61,968 nucleotides of DNA from Pseudomonadota bacterium (GTDB lineage: Bacteria; Desulfobacterota; Syntrophia; Syntrophales; UBA8958): NCBI GenBank assembly GCA_030057915.1, contig JASGUC010000039.1, positions 1 to 61,968 on the forward strand, read 5' to 3'. Of this stretch, positions 1-8,359 are shown in pieces. Numbering within the stretch: the stretch's first letter is position 1; every line of letters begins with the position of its first letter. The position numbers were made by a program, and so were the translations under genes. A model generated the notes under the pieces. The model searched no databases. It was given only the letters and a program-made list of their open reading frames with translations, and was not told where the DNA came from.

Positions 1-82
1 TGCGATGCCCACGCCACTGCCTAAATCGCTCCTCAATATCCTCAAAACTGGGGCGGACGCTTGTTCCAAAATCGTTCTCCAT
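1..82 (-). CDS. N-terminal fragment of a small protein cut by the window edge
   Basis: A minus-strand reading frame opens with ATG at 82 and stays open for 27 codons to the window edge. An excellent Shine-Dalgarno sequence (AAGGAGG) sits 7 nt upstream of the ATG. The visible part reads MENDFGTSVRPSFEDIEE and continues with a basic RFRQWR segment. The pattern of an acidic helix followed by F-x-x-W-R resembles the start of small accessory ORFs of some insertion sequences, but too little is visible to name it. The strong ribosome binding site is the main reason to regard it as a gene. Confidence 0.45.
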   Translation of the reverse strand, partial: MENDFGTSVRPSFEDIEERFRQWRGHR

Positions 83-181
83 CGGTCATCCTCCTTCGCG
101 ATTGATGACCAACCATACCCGCCACCAGAAAATTTTTCAAGCAGCCTTGCCGGAAGGACACGGGGGCCCTGCGGGGCGCCC

Positions 182-262
182 GGGGGGGGGAACGGATGGG
201 GAAAGTGAATTACTATGGTTCTAAAGAACCACAGTGGGTCCCCCGGGGGGGAACGGATGGGG
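182..262. repeat. Short direct repeat pair flanking a small palindrome
   Basis: A G-rich stretch followed by AACGGATGGGGA occurs at about 182-202 and again at about 244-262. Between them is a short palindrome, GGTTCT-AA-AGAACC, at about 219-232. The pair lies just downstream of the minus-strand Old Yellow Enzyme gene. It resembles a remnant of a REP-type intergenic repeat; there is no T-tract that would make it a clear terminator. Confidence 0.4.
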
Positions 263-265
263 ACG

Positions 266-1399
266 TTACGTCTCTTCCCTCCTGTTCCCGCCGCTTCGCG
301 CCGCTTCCCTCTCCGCGGTGACGCAGTAAATGCCCTTGCCCTCTAAGGCGGGGGCAAAACAGCGGTTGTCGGAGATGCAGGCGCTGGGACGGCGGTCCCC
401 GGCCTCCCAGCGCCGGATCAGGTCCGCCTCCCGGATGAGGGGGCGGCTCAGGGAGATATAGTCGGCGACGCCTTCGGCCAGCAGCGCGGCGGCGACTTCA
501 TAGGAGCGGTTGCCCCCCACCAGGAGCAGCGGTGCCGGGACGTTTTCCCGCAGCCACCGGGCCTCCTCCCGGAAATAGGCCTCCTTTTCCGGGGCATTGA
601 TTCTTGGCCTGCTGGGCGAAAGATGGCCGCTCGCCAGCGTCCCGCCGCTCAACTCCAGGGCGTCCACGCCCGCATCCACCATGAGTCGGGCCGCGGAGGC
701 CGCCTCCGGGACGGTGAGGCCGTTGTCGATGAAATCCTGGGCGTTGAGCTTGATCAACAGGGGATAATCCCTCCCCACGTTATCCCGGATGGCCCCGCAG
801 ATCTCCCGGTGAATCCGGCTGCGGTTGCGGATGTCCCCGCCGTAACCGTCCCGCCGCCGGTTGAAGGCCGGCGACAGGAACTGACTTAAAAGATAGCCGT
901 GGGCCATATGGACCTGGACGCCGTCGAAACCCGCCAGCCGGGCCCGCCCCGCCGCCGCGGCGAAAGCGTCGATGAGTTCCTGCAATCCCGATTTGTCCAG
1001 TTCCTTCTGAGGGGAGGGATCCTTGCTCTCCTGGGGGGAAACGACCAGCCGAGGGAGGCCGGTGAGGCCGGCGGCGGCAAATAATCCCGCATGGGCCAAC
1101 TGGACGACGATCTTTCCCCCGGCGGCGTGGACCGCAGCGGTTATCTCCCGCAACCCTTCCAGGCGCTCGTCGCGGTCGATGGCCAATTGCCAGGGCGTGG
1201 CCCGCCCTTCGGGGCTGACGAAGGCATGGCCCGTAACGATCAGTCCCACGCCCCCCCGGGCAAGAGCGGTCATGGTCTCCAGGTATTGCCTCCGGGGGGC
1301 GCCCTTTTCATCTGCCATGCCCTCCCAGGTGGCCGAACGGACGAAACGGTTTTTCAACTCCAGGGCGCCGATCGCGCCGCTCTCAAACGGATCCGCCAT
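266..1399 (-). CDS. Old Yellow Enzyme family NADH:flavin oxidoreductase
   Basis: The 377-residue protein is a full-length single-domain FMN-dependent TIM barrel of the Old Yellow Enzyme (OYE)/YqjM-like group. It starts with the typical phrase LKNRFVRSATWEG, carries the substrate-binding HMAHGYLLSQFLSP segment and the following FNRRRDGYGG, and ends with a phosphate-binding GG and an SLSRPLIREP-like stretch (here SLSRPLIREADL). The C-terminus has a short Cys-containing tail (DNRCF, IYCV) but no added FeS/FAD domain as in 2,4-dienoyl-CoA reductase. Such enzymes reduce activated C=C bonds or nitro groups using NAD(P)H; the substrate cannot be told. A cupin gene on the same strand lies 165 bp upstream and may share transcription. 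Confidence 0.9.
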   Translation of the reverse strand: MADPFESGAIGALELKNRFVRSATWEGMADEKGAPRRQYLETMTALARGGVGLIVTGHAFVSPEGRATPWQLAIDRDERLEGLREITAAVHAAGGKIVVQLAHAGLFAAAGLTGLPRLVVSPQESKDPSPQKELDKSGLQELIDAFAAAAGRARLAGFDGVQVHMAHGYLLSQFLSPAFNRRRDGYGGDIRNRSRIHREICGAIRDNVGRDYPLLIKLNAQDFIDNGLTVPEAASAARLMVDAGVDALELSGGTLASGHLSPSRPRINAPEKEAYFREEARWLRENVPAPLLLVGGNRSYEVAAALLAEGVADYISLSRPLIREADLIRRWEAGDRRPSACISDNRCFAPALEGKGIYCVTAEREAARSGGNRREET

Positions 1400-1564
1400 G
1401 ATTTCTCCTCATCTCCGGGGCCTTGTCCCACTGTTTTGCGGCCATGACAAGCCTCTCTTTCGAGTTCAGTTATTGGGGCGATTGTCAAACGCAGGCAATG
1501 TCTTTCACAAATGACGGCCTCGACTTCGCTTTCCCCACCGGTCCGACCGTGGAAATGGTCGCGG

Positions 1565-1915
1565 CTACAGTTCCGGTGCCGCCGGGGGGACCAGGCAGAG
1601 CATCACGAGCTTTTCCGGCCCCGGGTTTCTGACCTGGTGCTCCACCCCCGGCGGGACGAAGACGGCGCAGCCGGCCTGGACGGGCTTCCAGGTGCCGTCG
1701 GCGAGGACCTCCCCCTGGCCGGCATGGAAGAAAATCTCATGCTCCCAGGGATGGGTGTGACGGGGCGAATAACCACCAGGCTGAAACTCGAAGAGGCGCA
1801 TGCAGAAGTGATCGGCCCCGTCGGCCTTGCCGATGAGGACCCGGCCCGACAGGGCCTTCGCCGCCTCGCTATCGAAATGGGTCGCTTCTATCGCTTCGTA
1901 ATGTAATATCTTCAT
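1565..1915 (-). CDS. Small single-domain cupin protein
   Basis: A 116-residue cupin. The start at 1915 (MKILHYEAIEA) is chosen because a GAGGAGG ribosome binding site lies 5-6 nt upstream; the frame is open further upstream but without support. The first cupin motif is visible as HTHPWEHEIFF, with two His, a Glu and a following His as likely metal ligands, and the second as PPGVEHQVRNPG with the last His ligand. One-domain cupins of this size bind Fe, Mn or Zn and act as dioxygenases, isomerases or sensors; the reaction cannot be assigned. It precedes the Old Yellow Enzyme gene on the same strand. Confidence 0.85.
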   Translation of the reverse strand: MKILHYEAIEATHFDSEAAKALSGRVLIGKADGADHFCMRLFEFQPGGYSPRHTHPWEHEIFFHAGQGEVLADGTWKPVQAGCAVFVPPGVEHQVRNPGPEKLVMLCLVPPAAPEL

Positions 1916-2044
1916 GACGCCCTCCTCTTGAATGTCCCATAAATCCGCCGTCGTCGCCGGCGTCCCTTCGGTCGGGACGCCGCCGCCCGCCAAACCGCTT
2001 CCCCCGCTCCGTCTCGCGTTCGGGGGGGGGACTATCGGGACGCG

Positions 2045-2764
2045 CTACTCGATGTTGATCGCGCCCTTTGTCTTCTGCCGCCGCTTGCTTTCCTTGGCGT
2101 TATATTCCGCCATGCAGCGACTGTTATTTCCTTCCAGCAGGGAACAATCCAAATACTCGCTGATCTCGACGATACATGCCCTGATCGCCTTGCCGGTCGG
2201 TGTCTTGGCCTTATCGCCCATGGTCCCGGAGAAAAACCCGTAATTGAGGCCCAGGCGGAGTCCCGAGGAGTCGGATGTGCCCTCCACGGTCCTTACGTCG
2301 GCGATTTCACCGGACTCGGCATCGATCACCTTTAGATCCACCGCTATATATGCCTTCCCCTTGCTGCCGCCCACCGAGAGACCCATGAAGGATACCCCCT
2401 GGTCGCTGCCGGCGACGTCTTCTTCAAACGCCGATACCGTCGCCGCCACGAGGTATCTGGCCCCGGTGAGCTTGCCGATGCCCGGCGCCGTTTCCGGTCT
2501 GATCAGGCCGGAGGCCCCCAGCTTCTGTTCGCTGAGGACGGCGTCGAGTTCCTTTCTCTCCACCACGGTGAATCGTTTCGTCGCCGCCAGTTCGTTGATG
2601 AGCATATCCTGGAGGTTCTCCCCCGTGGTGCCGTGCCACCACGCGGCATGGGTGTTGTTGGTAAACCTGAGGACGCCGATCCTCGGCTTCTCGGCGGCCC
2701 AGGCATCCATGGCCGTCGTCAAGGTCAAGGCCAGCAATACTGTGAGCAGAACATTTTTCCTCAT
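2045..2764 (-). CDS. CsgG/HfaB-like periplasmic protein
   Basis: The start at 2764 is set by GAGGAGG six nt upstream. The 239-residue product begins with a signal peptide (MRKNVLLTVLLALTLTTA, predicted cleavage after AWA). The mature part has the CsgG-family core: IGVLRF near its start, a helix with LQDMLINELA, then FTVVERKELDAVLSEQ and LTGARYLVAATVSAFEE, followed by a beta-rich region with YIAVDLKVIDAESGEI. CsgG forms the curli secretion pore, but many family members are soluble or lipid-anchored periplasmic proteins of unknown role. No lipobox Cys is seen, so it is probably not a lipoprotein and a curli pore is unlikely. No curli genes lie nearby. Confidence 0.8.
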   Translation of the reverse strand: MRKNVLLTVLLALTLTTAMDAWAAEKPRIGVLRFTNNTHAAWWHGTTGENLQDMLINELAATKRFTVVERKELDAVLSEQKLGASGLIRPETAPGIGKLTGARYLVAATVSAFEEDVAGSDQGVSFMGLSVGGSKGKAYIAVDLKVIDAESGEIADVRTVEGTSDSSGLRLGLNYGFFSGTMGDKAKTPTGKAIRACIVEISEYLDCSLLEGNNSRCMAEYNAKESKRRQKTKGAINIE

Positions 2765-2912
2765 CGATTCCTCCTCGTCATGTGAGTTTGCCTGTGGCCG
2801 TCGAACGATCCTCCTCCCGGGCCATGGCGCGCCGCTTCCCGCGCCCCTTCCCAGTCGGGCCTTAAATATCATCTTTTTTGGATAAAGAAAAGAAGTTGCC
2901 GGCAGCGCCCAG

Positions 2913-3011
2913 GGTAGATTTGTTCTCAATGTAAGTAGTTGATCTTGAATGATTTGCTAAAACTGAGGCACGTCCTGTTTTCAGCCACTTAAGAGATAGA
3001 ACAAATCTACC
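2913..3011. repeat. 99-bp element with perfect 14-bp inverted ends
   Basis: GGTAGATTTGTTCT at 2913-2926 is repeated exactly inverted as AGAACAAATCTACC at 2998-3011. Both are flanked on the outside by related GGCAGCGCC blocks (about 2901 and 3016), and a further GGCAGCGCC-GGCGCGCCTGG block follows near 3075. The interior is relatively AT-rich. It lies upstream of the CsgG-like gene. It could be a small inverted-repeat mobile element, or a hairpin in the leader of that gene. No promoter could be recognised with confidence. Confidence 0.5.
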
Positions 3012-3153
3012 GTGCGGCAGCGCCAGGCGCGCCTGGAAGCGGGGTGTTATCCGGTAATGATCCCGCAGTCGCCGACGGCAGCGCCGGGCGCGCCTGGAAG
3101 CGGGAGACCGAAGTCCTCATTCCCCGTTTGACATTGCCCGGGATTTCTGATTA

Positions 3154-3513
3154 GAGACCACGGAAAAACGGCCCATCCTGTCCCGACGGGCTTGATCCGG
3201 CAGCCAGGAGATGCTTGAAAACGCTGGATACCCGCCAGGAGACCTTTGAAAATCCACGTTTTCCTTTCGCCCCGGAAAGATCCGGGGTCGGGAACGCCTT
3301 GAAAACACGATATTCCGGCTGCCTCGGGGATGACGAGGGGGACTCGGAAACGGAATTTTTCAAAGGTCTCGCCAGGGGATGGCGGGGATGTCGCCCCTTC
3401 TTTGTCATTCCCGAATGATTCCGCCGGGGATTGATGGCGTCTCCCATGGGTTCCCGCCAGGGGATGGCGGGGATGTCGAGAGGAGACTTTCGAAACAATT
3501 ATTCAAGGATCTC
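3154..3513. repeat. Degenerate outer copy of the GAGACC element family, interrupted by a second copy
   Basis: Sequence from 3154 (GAGACC...GGAAAAAC) matches, with changes, the copy at 54646. Its right part is found from 3371 to 3513, ending TTCAAGGATCTC as the 54646 copy ends TTCAAAGATCTC. The two parts are separated by a complete second copy at 3239-3370. The outer copy contains the palindrome CCCGCCA...TGGCGGG, and a 23-bp segment (3371-3393) is repeated at 3456-3478. It fills the gap between the CsgG-like gene and the glycosyltransferase gene. Confidence 0.6.
3239..3370. mobile_element. 132-bp MITE-like element (GAGACC family), copy with GCCAG target duplication
   Basis: The element begins GAGACCTTTGAAAA and ends with the exact inverse TTTTCAAAGGTCTC, giving a perfect 14-bp terminal inverted repeat. 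It is flanked by GCCAG on both sides (3234-3238 and 3371-3375), a 5-bp target-site duplication. It sits inside an older copy of the same family, so this is a nested insertion. It has no coding capacity, so any transposition must have used an enzyme supplied in trans. The interior contains GGGATGACGAGGGGGACTC near the right end. Confidence 0.75.
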
Positions 3514-3643
3514 GATCTGCGCGGGCATTCGCGGGAAATTGGCATATGAACAAGTGGGGAAGAGACTATTGGCGTCGGGCGGCGGTGCCTGAGAACGAAT
3601 CGTCCGGGGCGGTCGCCGCGATTGCCCGCCGGGGGGCGGGGCG

Positions 3644-4927
3644 TTGAATCCGGAGACGATCAGGGCCATCGATATCGGGGTGGGCCGGGCGGCCTGCCTG
3701 GCCCTCACGGCGGCGCGCCGGATTCGAGACGCCATGGCGCGCCGGGATAGGGCGCCGACGCCGGTACGGAAGATCCTCTTTCTCAAGCTCATCGAGCAGG
3801 GGGCCACGGTCCTGGCCTACAGCGCCCTGGAGCGAGCCGCGTCGATGGTGGGGCGGGAAAACATCTATTTCTGCGTCTTCGAGGAGAACCGGCCGATCCT
3901 CGACATCCTGGATATGGTCCCGCCGGAGAACATCTTTTCCATCCGCCACCGGACCTTCGGGGTCTTTCTCCGGGACGTCTGGAACATGCTGGTGAAGGCG
4001 CGGCGTCTGCGGATCGACGCCACGGTGGACATGGAGTTCTTCGCCCGGGCGTCGGCCATCCTGTCCTTCCTCACCGGGGCGTCACGCCGGGTGGGCCTCC
4101 ACCGCTTCACCAGCGAGGCCCCGTACCGGGGGGACCTCCTCACCCACCGGGTCCAGTACAACCCCTACCTGCATACGGCCAAATTCTATCATCTCCTCGT
4201 GGCGGCCCTGGAGTTGGACCCCGGCGATGTGCCGCTGGTCAAGCTGGACATCGGGACCCTCCGGGAGTCCGTGCCCGTCTTTGTCCCGACGGCGAAGGAA
4301 GAGAAACGGATCCAGACGCTGCTGGAGGATGAATTTCCCGGCGGGGAGACGGGTCCCCTGGTCCTGCTCAATCCCAACGCCGGCGACATGCTGCCCCTGC
4401 GGAAATGGCCGACGGAACGGTTCGTGGAGCTGGGGCGGATGATCCTGGAGCGGCATCCCCAGGCCCGGGTGGCGATTACCGGTGCCCCGTCGGAACGGCG
4501 GGAAGCCGAGGAGGTCGCGGCCCGGATCGGAGGCAGCCGGGCGGCATCCCTGGCGGGGAAAACGACGCTCCGGGAACTCCTCGCCCTGTATGTTCAGGCC
4601 GACGTCCTGGTGACCAACGACAGCGGTCCGGGCCATTTTGCCTCCCTGACGCCGATCCACGGGATCGTGATGTACGGCCCCGAGACCCCGGACCTGTTCG
4701 GCGCCATCGGCGGGAACGGCGAGACGGTCCGCGCCCCCCTGGCCTGCAGCCCCTGCGTCAACGTCTTCAACCACCGCTTTTCCCCCTGTCGGAACAACCT
4801 CTGCATGCAGTCCATCTCCGTGGGGGAGGTTTACGACCGGGTCGCGGCGGCGCTGGCAAAACGGACAAGACGGGTAAAACGGGCGGAACGGGCGGAACGG
4901 GAAGACCCCGAACCCGGGAGGAGCTGA
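3644..4927 (+). CDS. Glycosyltransferase family 9 (heptosyltransferase-like)
   Basis: A 427-residue protein with the two-Rossmann GT-B layout of ADP-heptose:LPS heptosyltransferases (GT9). The N-terminal half has KILFLKLIEQGATVLAY. The C-terminal half has VLLNPNAGD...LRKWP (acceptor/donor site), a VAITGAPSE strand, LAGKTTLRELLALY and the nucleotide-sugar signature TNDSGPGHFASL. A C-x2-C-x10-C-x4-C pattern (CSPCVNVFNHRFSPCRNNLC) follows. It probably adds a sugar to the LPS core or another cell-surface glycan at the inner membrane. The TTG at 3644 follows a G-rich stretch; ATG at 3734 is the next option, so the start is uncertain. The tail after residue 405 is low-complexity Arg/Glu. Confidence 0.85.
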   Translation: MNPETIRAIDIGVGRAACLALTAARRIRDAMARRDRAPTPVRKILFLKLIEQGATVLAYSALERAASMVGRENIYFCVFEENRPILDILDMVPPENIFSIRHRTFGVFLRDVWNMLVKARRLRIDATVDMEFFARASAILSFLTGASRRVGLHRFTSEAPYRGDLLTHRVQYNPYLHTAKFYHLLVAALELDPGDVPLVKLDIGTLRESVPVFVPTAKEEKRIQTLLEDEFPGGETGPLVLLNPNAGDMLPLRKWPTERFVELGRMILERHPQARVAITGAPSERREAEEVAARIGGSRAASLAGKTTLRELLALYVQADVLVTNDSGPGHFASLTPIHGIVMYGPETPDLFGAIGGNGETVRAPLACSPCVNVFNHRFSPCRNNLCMQSISVGEVYDRVAAALAKRTRRVKRAERAEREDPEPGRS

Positions 4928-4993
4928 GCTAAGAGAAGGAGGCGTCCCCGGCGAGCCGATTCCCGGGAGGAGGGCCGCCCGGGCCGCCCCCCG

Positions 4994-5290
4994 AGGGATG
5001 ACGGCACGGGGGCCTTCCATACGATGGGCAGGCACAGGGGCCTGCCCCTACACAATGGCGGCGCCTTCCTGTCGCCCTGGCAAACCGGCGCCCGGAACAT
5101 CTTGAAAATACCCTGGGCAGGCACAGGGGCCTTCCATACCCTGGGCAGGCACAGGGGCCTGCCCCTACACAATGGCGGCGCCTTCCTGTCGCCCCGGAAA
5201 ACCGGCGCCCGGAACATCTTGAAAATACCCTGGGCAGGCACAGGGGCCTTCCATACCCTGGGCAGGCACAGGGGCCTGCCCCTACACAAT
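4994..5290. repeat. Tandem array of a 117-bp unit built from a GGGCAGGC hairpin
   Basis: One complete unit spans 5111-5227. It is preceded by a slightly diverged unit (about 4994-5110) and followed by a partial one (5228-5290). Each unit contains the hairpin GGGCAGGC...GCCTGCCC followed by CCTACAC, and ends CATCTTGAAAATA. The unit also has a GGCGGCGCC/GGCGCC region. The hairpin module alone appears at 40690, and inverted near 49285. The array occupies the gap between the GT9 and arnT genes, and its long open frames on both strands are repeat artefacts. Confidence 0.85.
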
Positions 5291-5406
5291 ATTCCGGCTT
5301 TCGCCGGAGCGACGAAAGGGGGGTCGGGAACACCTTGAAAACACGGTATTCCCGCTGCCGGTGGGATGACGAGGGGGACTCGGAAACGGCATTTTTCAAA
5401 GGTCTC
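5291..5406. mobile_element. Right part of a GAGACC-family element abutting arnT
   Basis: The segment from ATATTCCGGC to TTTTTCAAAGGTCTC (ending at 5406) is the right half of the MITE-like family; compare 3300-3370 and 40720-40779. The left half is replaced by the tandem hairpin array. The element ends only 5 bp before the arnT ATG, and its terminal AAAGG is the only Shine-Dalgarno-like sequence in position for that gene. Confidence 0.65.
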
Positions 5407-5411
5407 AAACG

Positions 5412-7688
5412 ATGAACAACCTCACGGATTCCATATCCCCACCGTCGCCGACCGGGCCGGTCCCTCCGGCCGCCACCGTCGGAAAATGGCCCGCCGTGGT
5501 CCTCTCCCCCTTTTTCGTCCTTTTGCTGCTGCCCCTGCTTCTCTACGTCCTGTCCCTTCCCGTTCTGCCCCTCATGGAGCCCGACGAGACGCGCTACGCC
5601 CTTATCCCCCAATACATGAATCTTGCTGGTGATTATGTCACGCCCCATCTCAAGGGGGTGGTCTATCTGGAGAAGCCGCCCCTGGTCTATTGGACGACGG
5701 CGGTGTTTTTCCGGCTCTTTGGGGAAAACGCCTTTGCCGCCCGGTTGGCCGCGGGGCTCTCCGCCTGGGGGTGTCTGCTGCTGGTTTATGGTATGGGACG
5801 CTACTTCCATGATCGGAAAACGGGCCTTTACGGCGCCGCCGTCCTGTCCGTGAGCCTCCTGCCCTTTGCCCTGGGCCGGATCAACATCCTCGACATGCCC
5901 CTGACCTTCTTTGTCTGCCTGGCCATCTGGTGCGGCTTCCGTTTTTTTCACGCCCCCGACGGCCCGGGGCGGAACCGCTGGCGGCTCGGATTTTACGGCG
6001 CCTGCGCCCTGGCCTTCCTGACCAAGGGGGTGATCGGGGCGCTCTTCCCCCCGGCCATCCTCCTCCTCTATCTCCTCTGGATGCGGCGGGGGTGGGCCAT
6101 CTTCCGTCTCTTTTCCCCCGGCGGCCTCGTCCTGTTCGCCTTCCCCGTCGGGGCCTGGCTCTTTTTGGTCCAGCTCTCCAATCCCGAATTCCTTTGGTTT
6201 TTCTTCATCCACGAGCATTGGCTCCGCTATACGACACAGATCCATGAACGGGTCGAGCCGTTCTGGTATTATCTCCCCGTGGCGTTCTTCGGGTTCACCC
6301 CCTGGTGGGCCTTCCTCGCCCCCGCCGCCACGTCCCCGCGCCGGGTGAAAAAATCCTCCGGGAAACGGGAAGAGGCGGGGGCGGGGGAGGCCGCGGTCAA
6401 ACGAGGCTATGGAGGCGTTGCGGGCGCCGCGGGCGACATGGAAGAGGCGGCTTCCCCTGGAAGTGCGGGGGATGCAGGCAGGGCCGGCGTTGCGGATGCG
6501 CCGGGGGATCACGGTTGCCCAGGAGATGCCGGCTCGACAAGCGGCGCGGACGCCGCGGGGGATAGTTTTCCCCCGCCCGCCTTACGACGCCCCGCCGGCG
6601 CCCCGCCCCTTTTTTCCCGGGAGGAGATCCGTCTATCCGCCGTTTGGTCCGGCTTCATTATCCTCTTCTTTTCCCTTTCCTCGTCCAAGCTGGCTTCCTA
6701 TATCGCCCCGGCGATGCTCCCTCCGGCGGCGCTTTTGGGCCATCTCTTCCGGGTTTGCGAAGAGCGCTCGGGGTCGCGCCGGGAAGAACAAAAGACAAGC
6801 GGATTCGACTGCCTGGGCTCGGGGGCGTTGCCGCCATCCCGGCGTGGCGGGACGACGGCGGGGGAGGATGGCGGTCCGGCCTGGCCGCTTCTGCCGCCGC
6901 TTCTGCAGGCCCTGGCCCTGGCCGGGGTGACGGCTGTCCCCCTGTTCGTGGAGGAGTATCGGCGTCTGGGCCCGCCGGGGGGATGCTTGTTGTGGCTTTT
7001 CCTTCCCGTCCTCTTCGCCGCGGCCCTGGCAATCCTCCCGGAAATCCTCCGACGACGGGCAAAACCCGGGTGGTTCGCCGCGATCTATATCCTCTTCGCC
7101 CTTTACCTCGCCACCCTCCTCATGCCCCTGGCCCACTATCTCACGCCGGGGAAGTCGGCCCTGGACGTGGCGCGGGCAATCCAGGCCCATGTCCCGACGG
7201 CGGCGGTTGTGTATCAGTACCGCATGACCATGTACGGCATCGATTTCTATACGGGTCGGCAAACGCCCATTGTGGAGGATCCGGGGGAGTTGGGATTCGG
7301 GGCGGAGCAGCTCCCGCCGGGGGAGCGGGCGCGCCGCTTCCCCACCGATTCGGAGTTCGTCCGGGCCGTCAATGCCCGGCGGAGCGGGGCGGGCGGGGCG
7401 GCGGCCACGGCTGGCGAGGCCAGCACGCCCGCGGTGACTTCATCTGAAGTGAAGGCACCCCCGGAAGTGGCCGCAACGAAGGGAACGGCCCGGGGGGACG
7501 CCCACGACACATCACCGCCGGCCAACAGGGGCGCAACCGTCGTGGCGGACGCGGCGGGGGCGGGGGAGGCCTCCTTCGCCGTGACGGAGGGCCTGGGCAA
7601 TGTGGCCGCCATACGACGTTCCTTTCCTGCGGCCCGGATTGTCTGGGACAACGGGAAATTCTACCTCCTGTCGCTTCCTCATAATTAA
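5412..7688 (+). CDS. arnT: ArnT-like lipid A aminoarabinose transferase (GT83)
   Basis: A 758-residue polytopic inner-membrane GT-C transferase. The first periplasmic loop has the family signature MEPDETRYA (Asp58/Glu59), followed by LEKPPLVYW and LARINILDMPL-type segments (here LGRINILDMPLTFF); about 10-12 hydrophobic helices follow. ArnT moves 4-amino-4-deoxy-arabinose from undecaprenyl phosphate to lipid A, giving polymyxin resistance. Other arn genes lie 20 kb away, which supports the assignment, though transfer of another polyprenyl-linked sugar is possible. Two Gly/Ala-rich low-complexity insertions (about residues 310-400 and 655-720) make it much longer than the usual 550 residues. 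The 5' end abuts a repeat element that seems to provide the ribosome binding site. Confidence 0.85.
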   Translation: MNNLTDSISPPSPTGPVPPAATVGKWPAVVLSPFFVLLLLPLLLYVLSLPVLPLMEPDETRYALIPQYMNLAGDYVTPHLKGVVYLEKPPLVYWTTAVFFRLFGENAFAARLAAGLSAWGCLLLVYGMGRYFHDRKTGLYGAAVLSVSLLPFALGRINILDMPLTFFVCLAIWCGFRFFHAPDGPGRNRWRLGFYGACALAFLTKGVIGALFPPAILLLYLLWMRRGWAIFRLFSPGGLVLFAFPVGAWLFLVQLSNPEFLWFFFIHEHWLRYTTQIHERVEPFWYYLPVAFFGFTPWWAFLAPAATSPRRVKKSSGKREEAGAGEAAVKRGYGGVAGAAGDMEEAASPGSAGDAGRAGVADAPGDHGCPGDAGSTSGADAAGDSFPPPALRRPAGAPPLFSREEIRLSAVWSGFIILFFSLSSSKLASYIAPAMLPPAALLGHLFRVCEERSGSRREEQKTSGFDCLGSGALPPSRRGGTTAGEDGGPAWPLLPPLLQALALAGVTAVPLFVEEYRRLGPPGGCLLWLFLPVLFAAALAILPEILRRRAKPGWFAAIYILFALYLATLLMPLAHYLTPGKSALDVARAIQAHVPTAAVVYQYRMTMYGIDFYTGRQTPIVEDPGELGFGAEQLPPGERARRFPTDSEFVRAVNARRSGAGGAAATAGEASTPAVTSSEVKAPPEVAATKGTARGDAHDTSPPANRGATVVADAAGAGEASFAVTEGLGNVAAIRRSFPAARIVWDNGKFYLLSLPHN

Positions 7689-8359
7689 CCCAAATCTTCC
7701 ATCAGGAGGTTTCCGCCCTCTCTAGGCGGCGCCGCAGATGGCGGCCGCAAGGAATTCCGGATGCTGCCCCAAGGAAACCATCAGAAATTCTTCATCGCTT
7801 TCATTATGTCGCTCTCGCCATACGACCCGTTGGCCCATGACCCAGGGGCATCGCGCCATGAATCATGGACCCGTGAACCTTCCAATGGAAAATTTGGGTT
7901 TATACAGACCCGCCAGTCGGCGGGCTGGGGCGCTTTTTACGAATTCAGCAATCCTGGATCCCTGTTTTCGCGGGAATGACGATATGGAGGCTGGACAGAA
8001 GCTTTTCAGAGGTCTCTTATTGTGTCCCTTTCATTTTCGGCGTTCGTGCAATATACGATGCTTGCGTGAAGAACAACTTTGCCGTGCGGGCGGGCATTAC
8101 TACCCGGTTGTGCCATATATTGCATCGTACACCCCGCCATCAGCCCCGGAAAAGGGGAAATTTCGAGGTGCCTCCGGGGCGGTTCCAGGGCGGTTTCGAG
8201 GCGGTTTCGAGGCGGACAAAGGGTCGATTTTTTGGAGGCAAAACTTTTTGACCGTCGTTTATTGTTCAATGAATTCAAATGCTTTACCTATGCCGGCGCG
8301 CCGGCATACTCGGTTGACAACTGTCGCACCCCCGCGGATTTTCATGGCTGCTTTAGGCG
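7689..8359. other. Non-coding region with degenerate repeat remnants
   Basis: No convincing gene is visible here. A degenerate right end of the GAGACC family (TTTTCAGAGGTCTC) is at 8003-8016, preceded by CGCGGGAATGACG near 7970. A short hairpin-like stretch (CCCGCCAG TCGG CGGGCTGGGG) lies near 7910. GGCGGTTTCGA occurs as adjacent copies near 8190-8215. The region is probably decayed DNA downstream of the broken hypA. Confidence 0.5.

Noticed and set aside
4831-5289. Repetitive Cys/Pro/Arg-rich protein on the minus strand
   Set aside because: It is a translation of the tandem hairpin array and the end of the GT9 gene; it has no independent support.
4994-5290. Possible CRISPR array
   Set aside because: The repeats are contiguous 117-bp units with no unique spacers, and no cas genes are nearby.
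8006-8278. 90-codon minus-strand ORF between arnT and hypA remnant
   Set aside because: It includes repeat remnants and lacks a ribosome site or recognisable motif.
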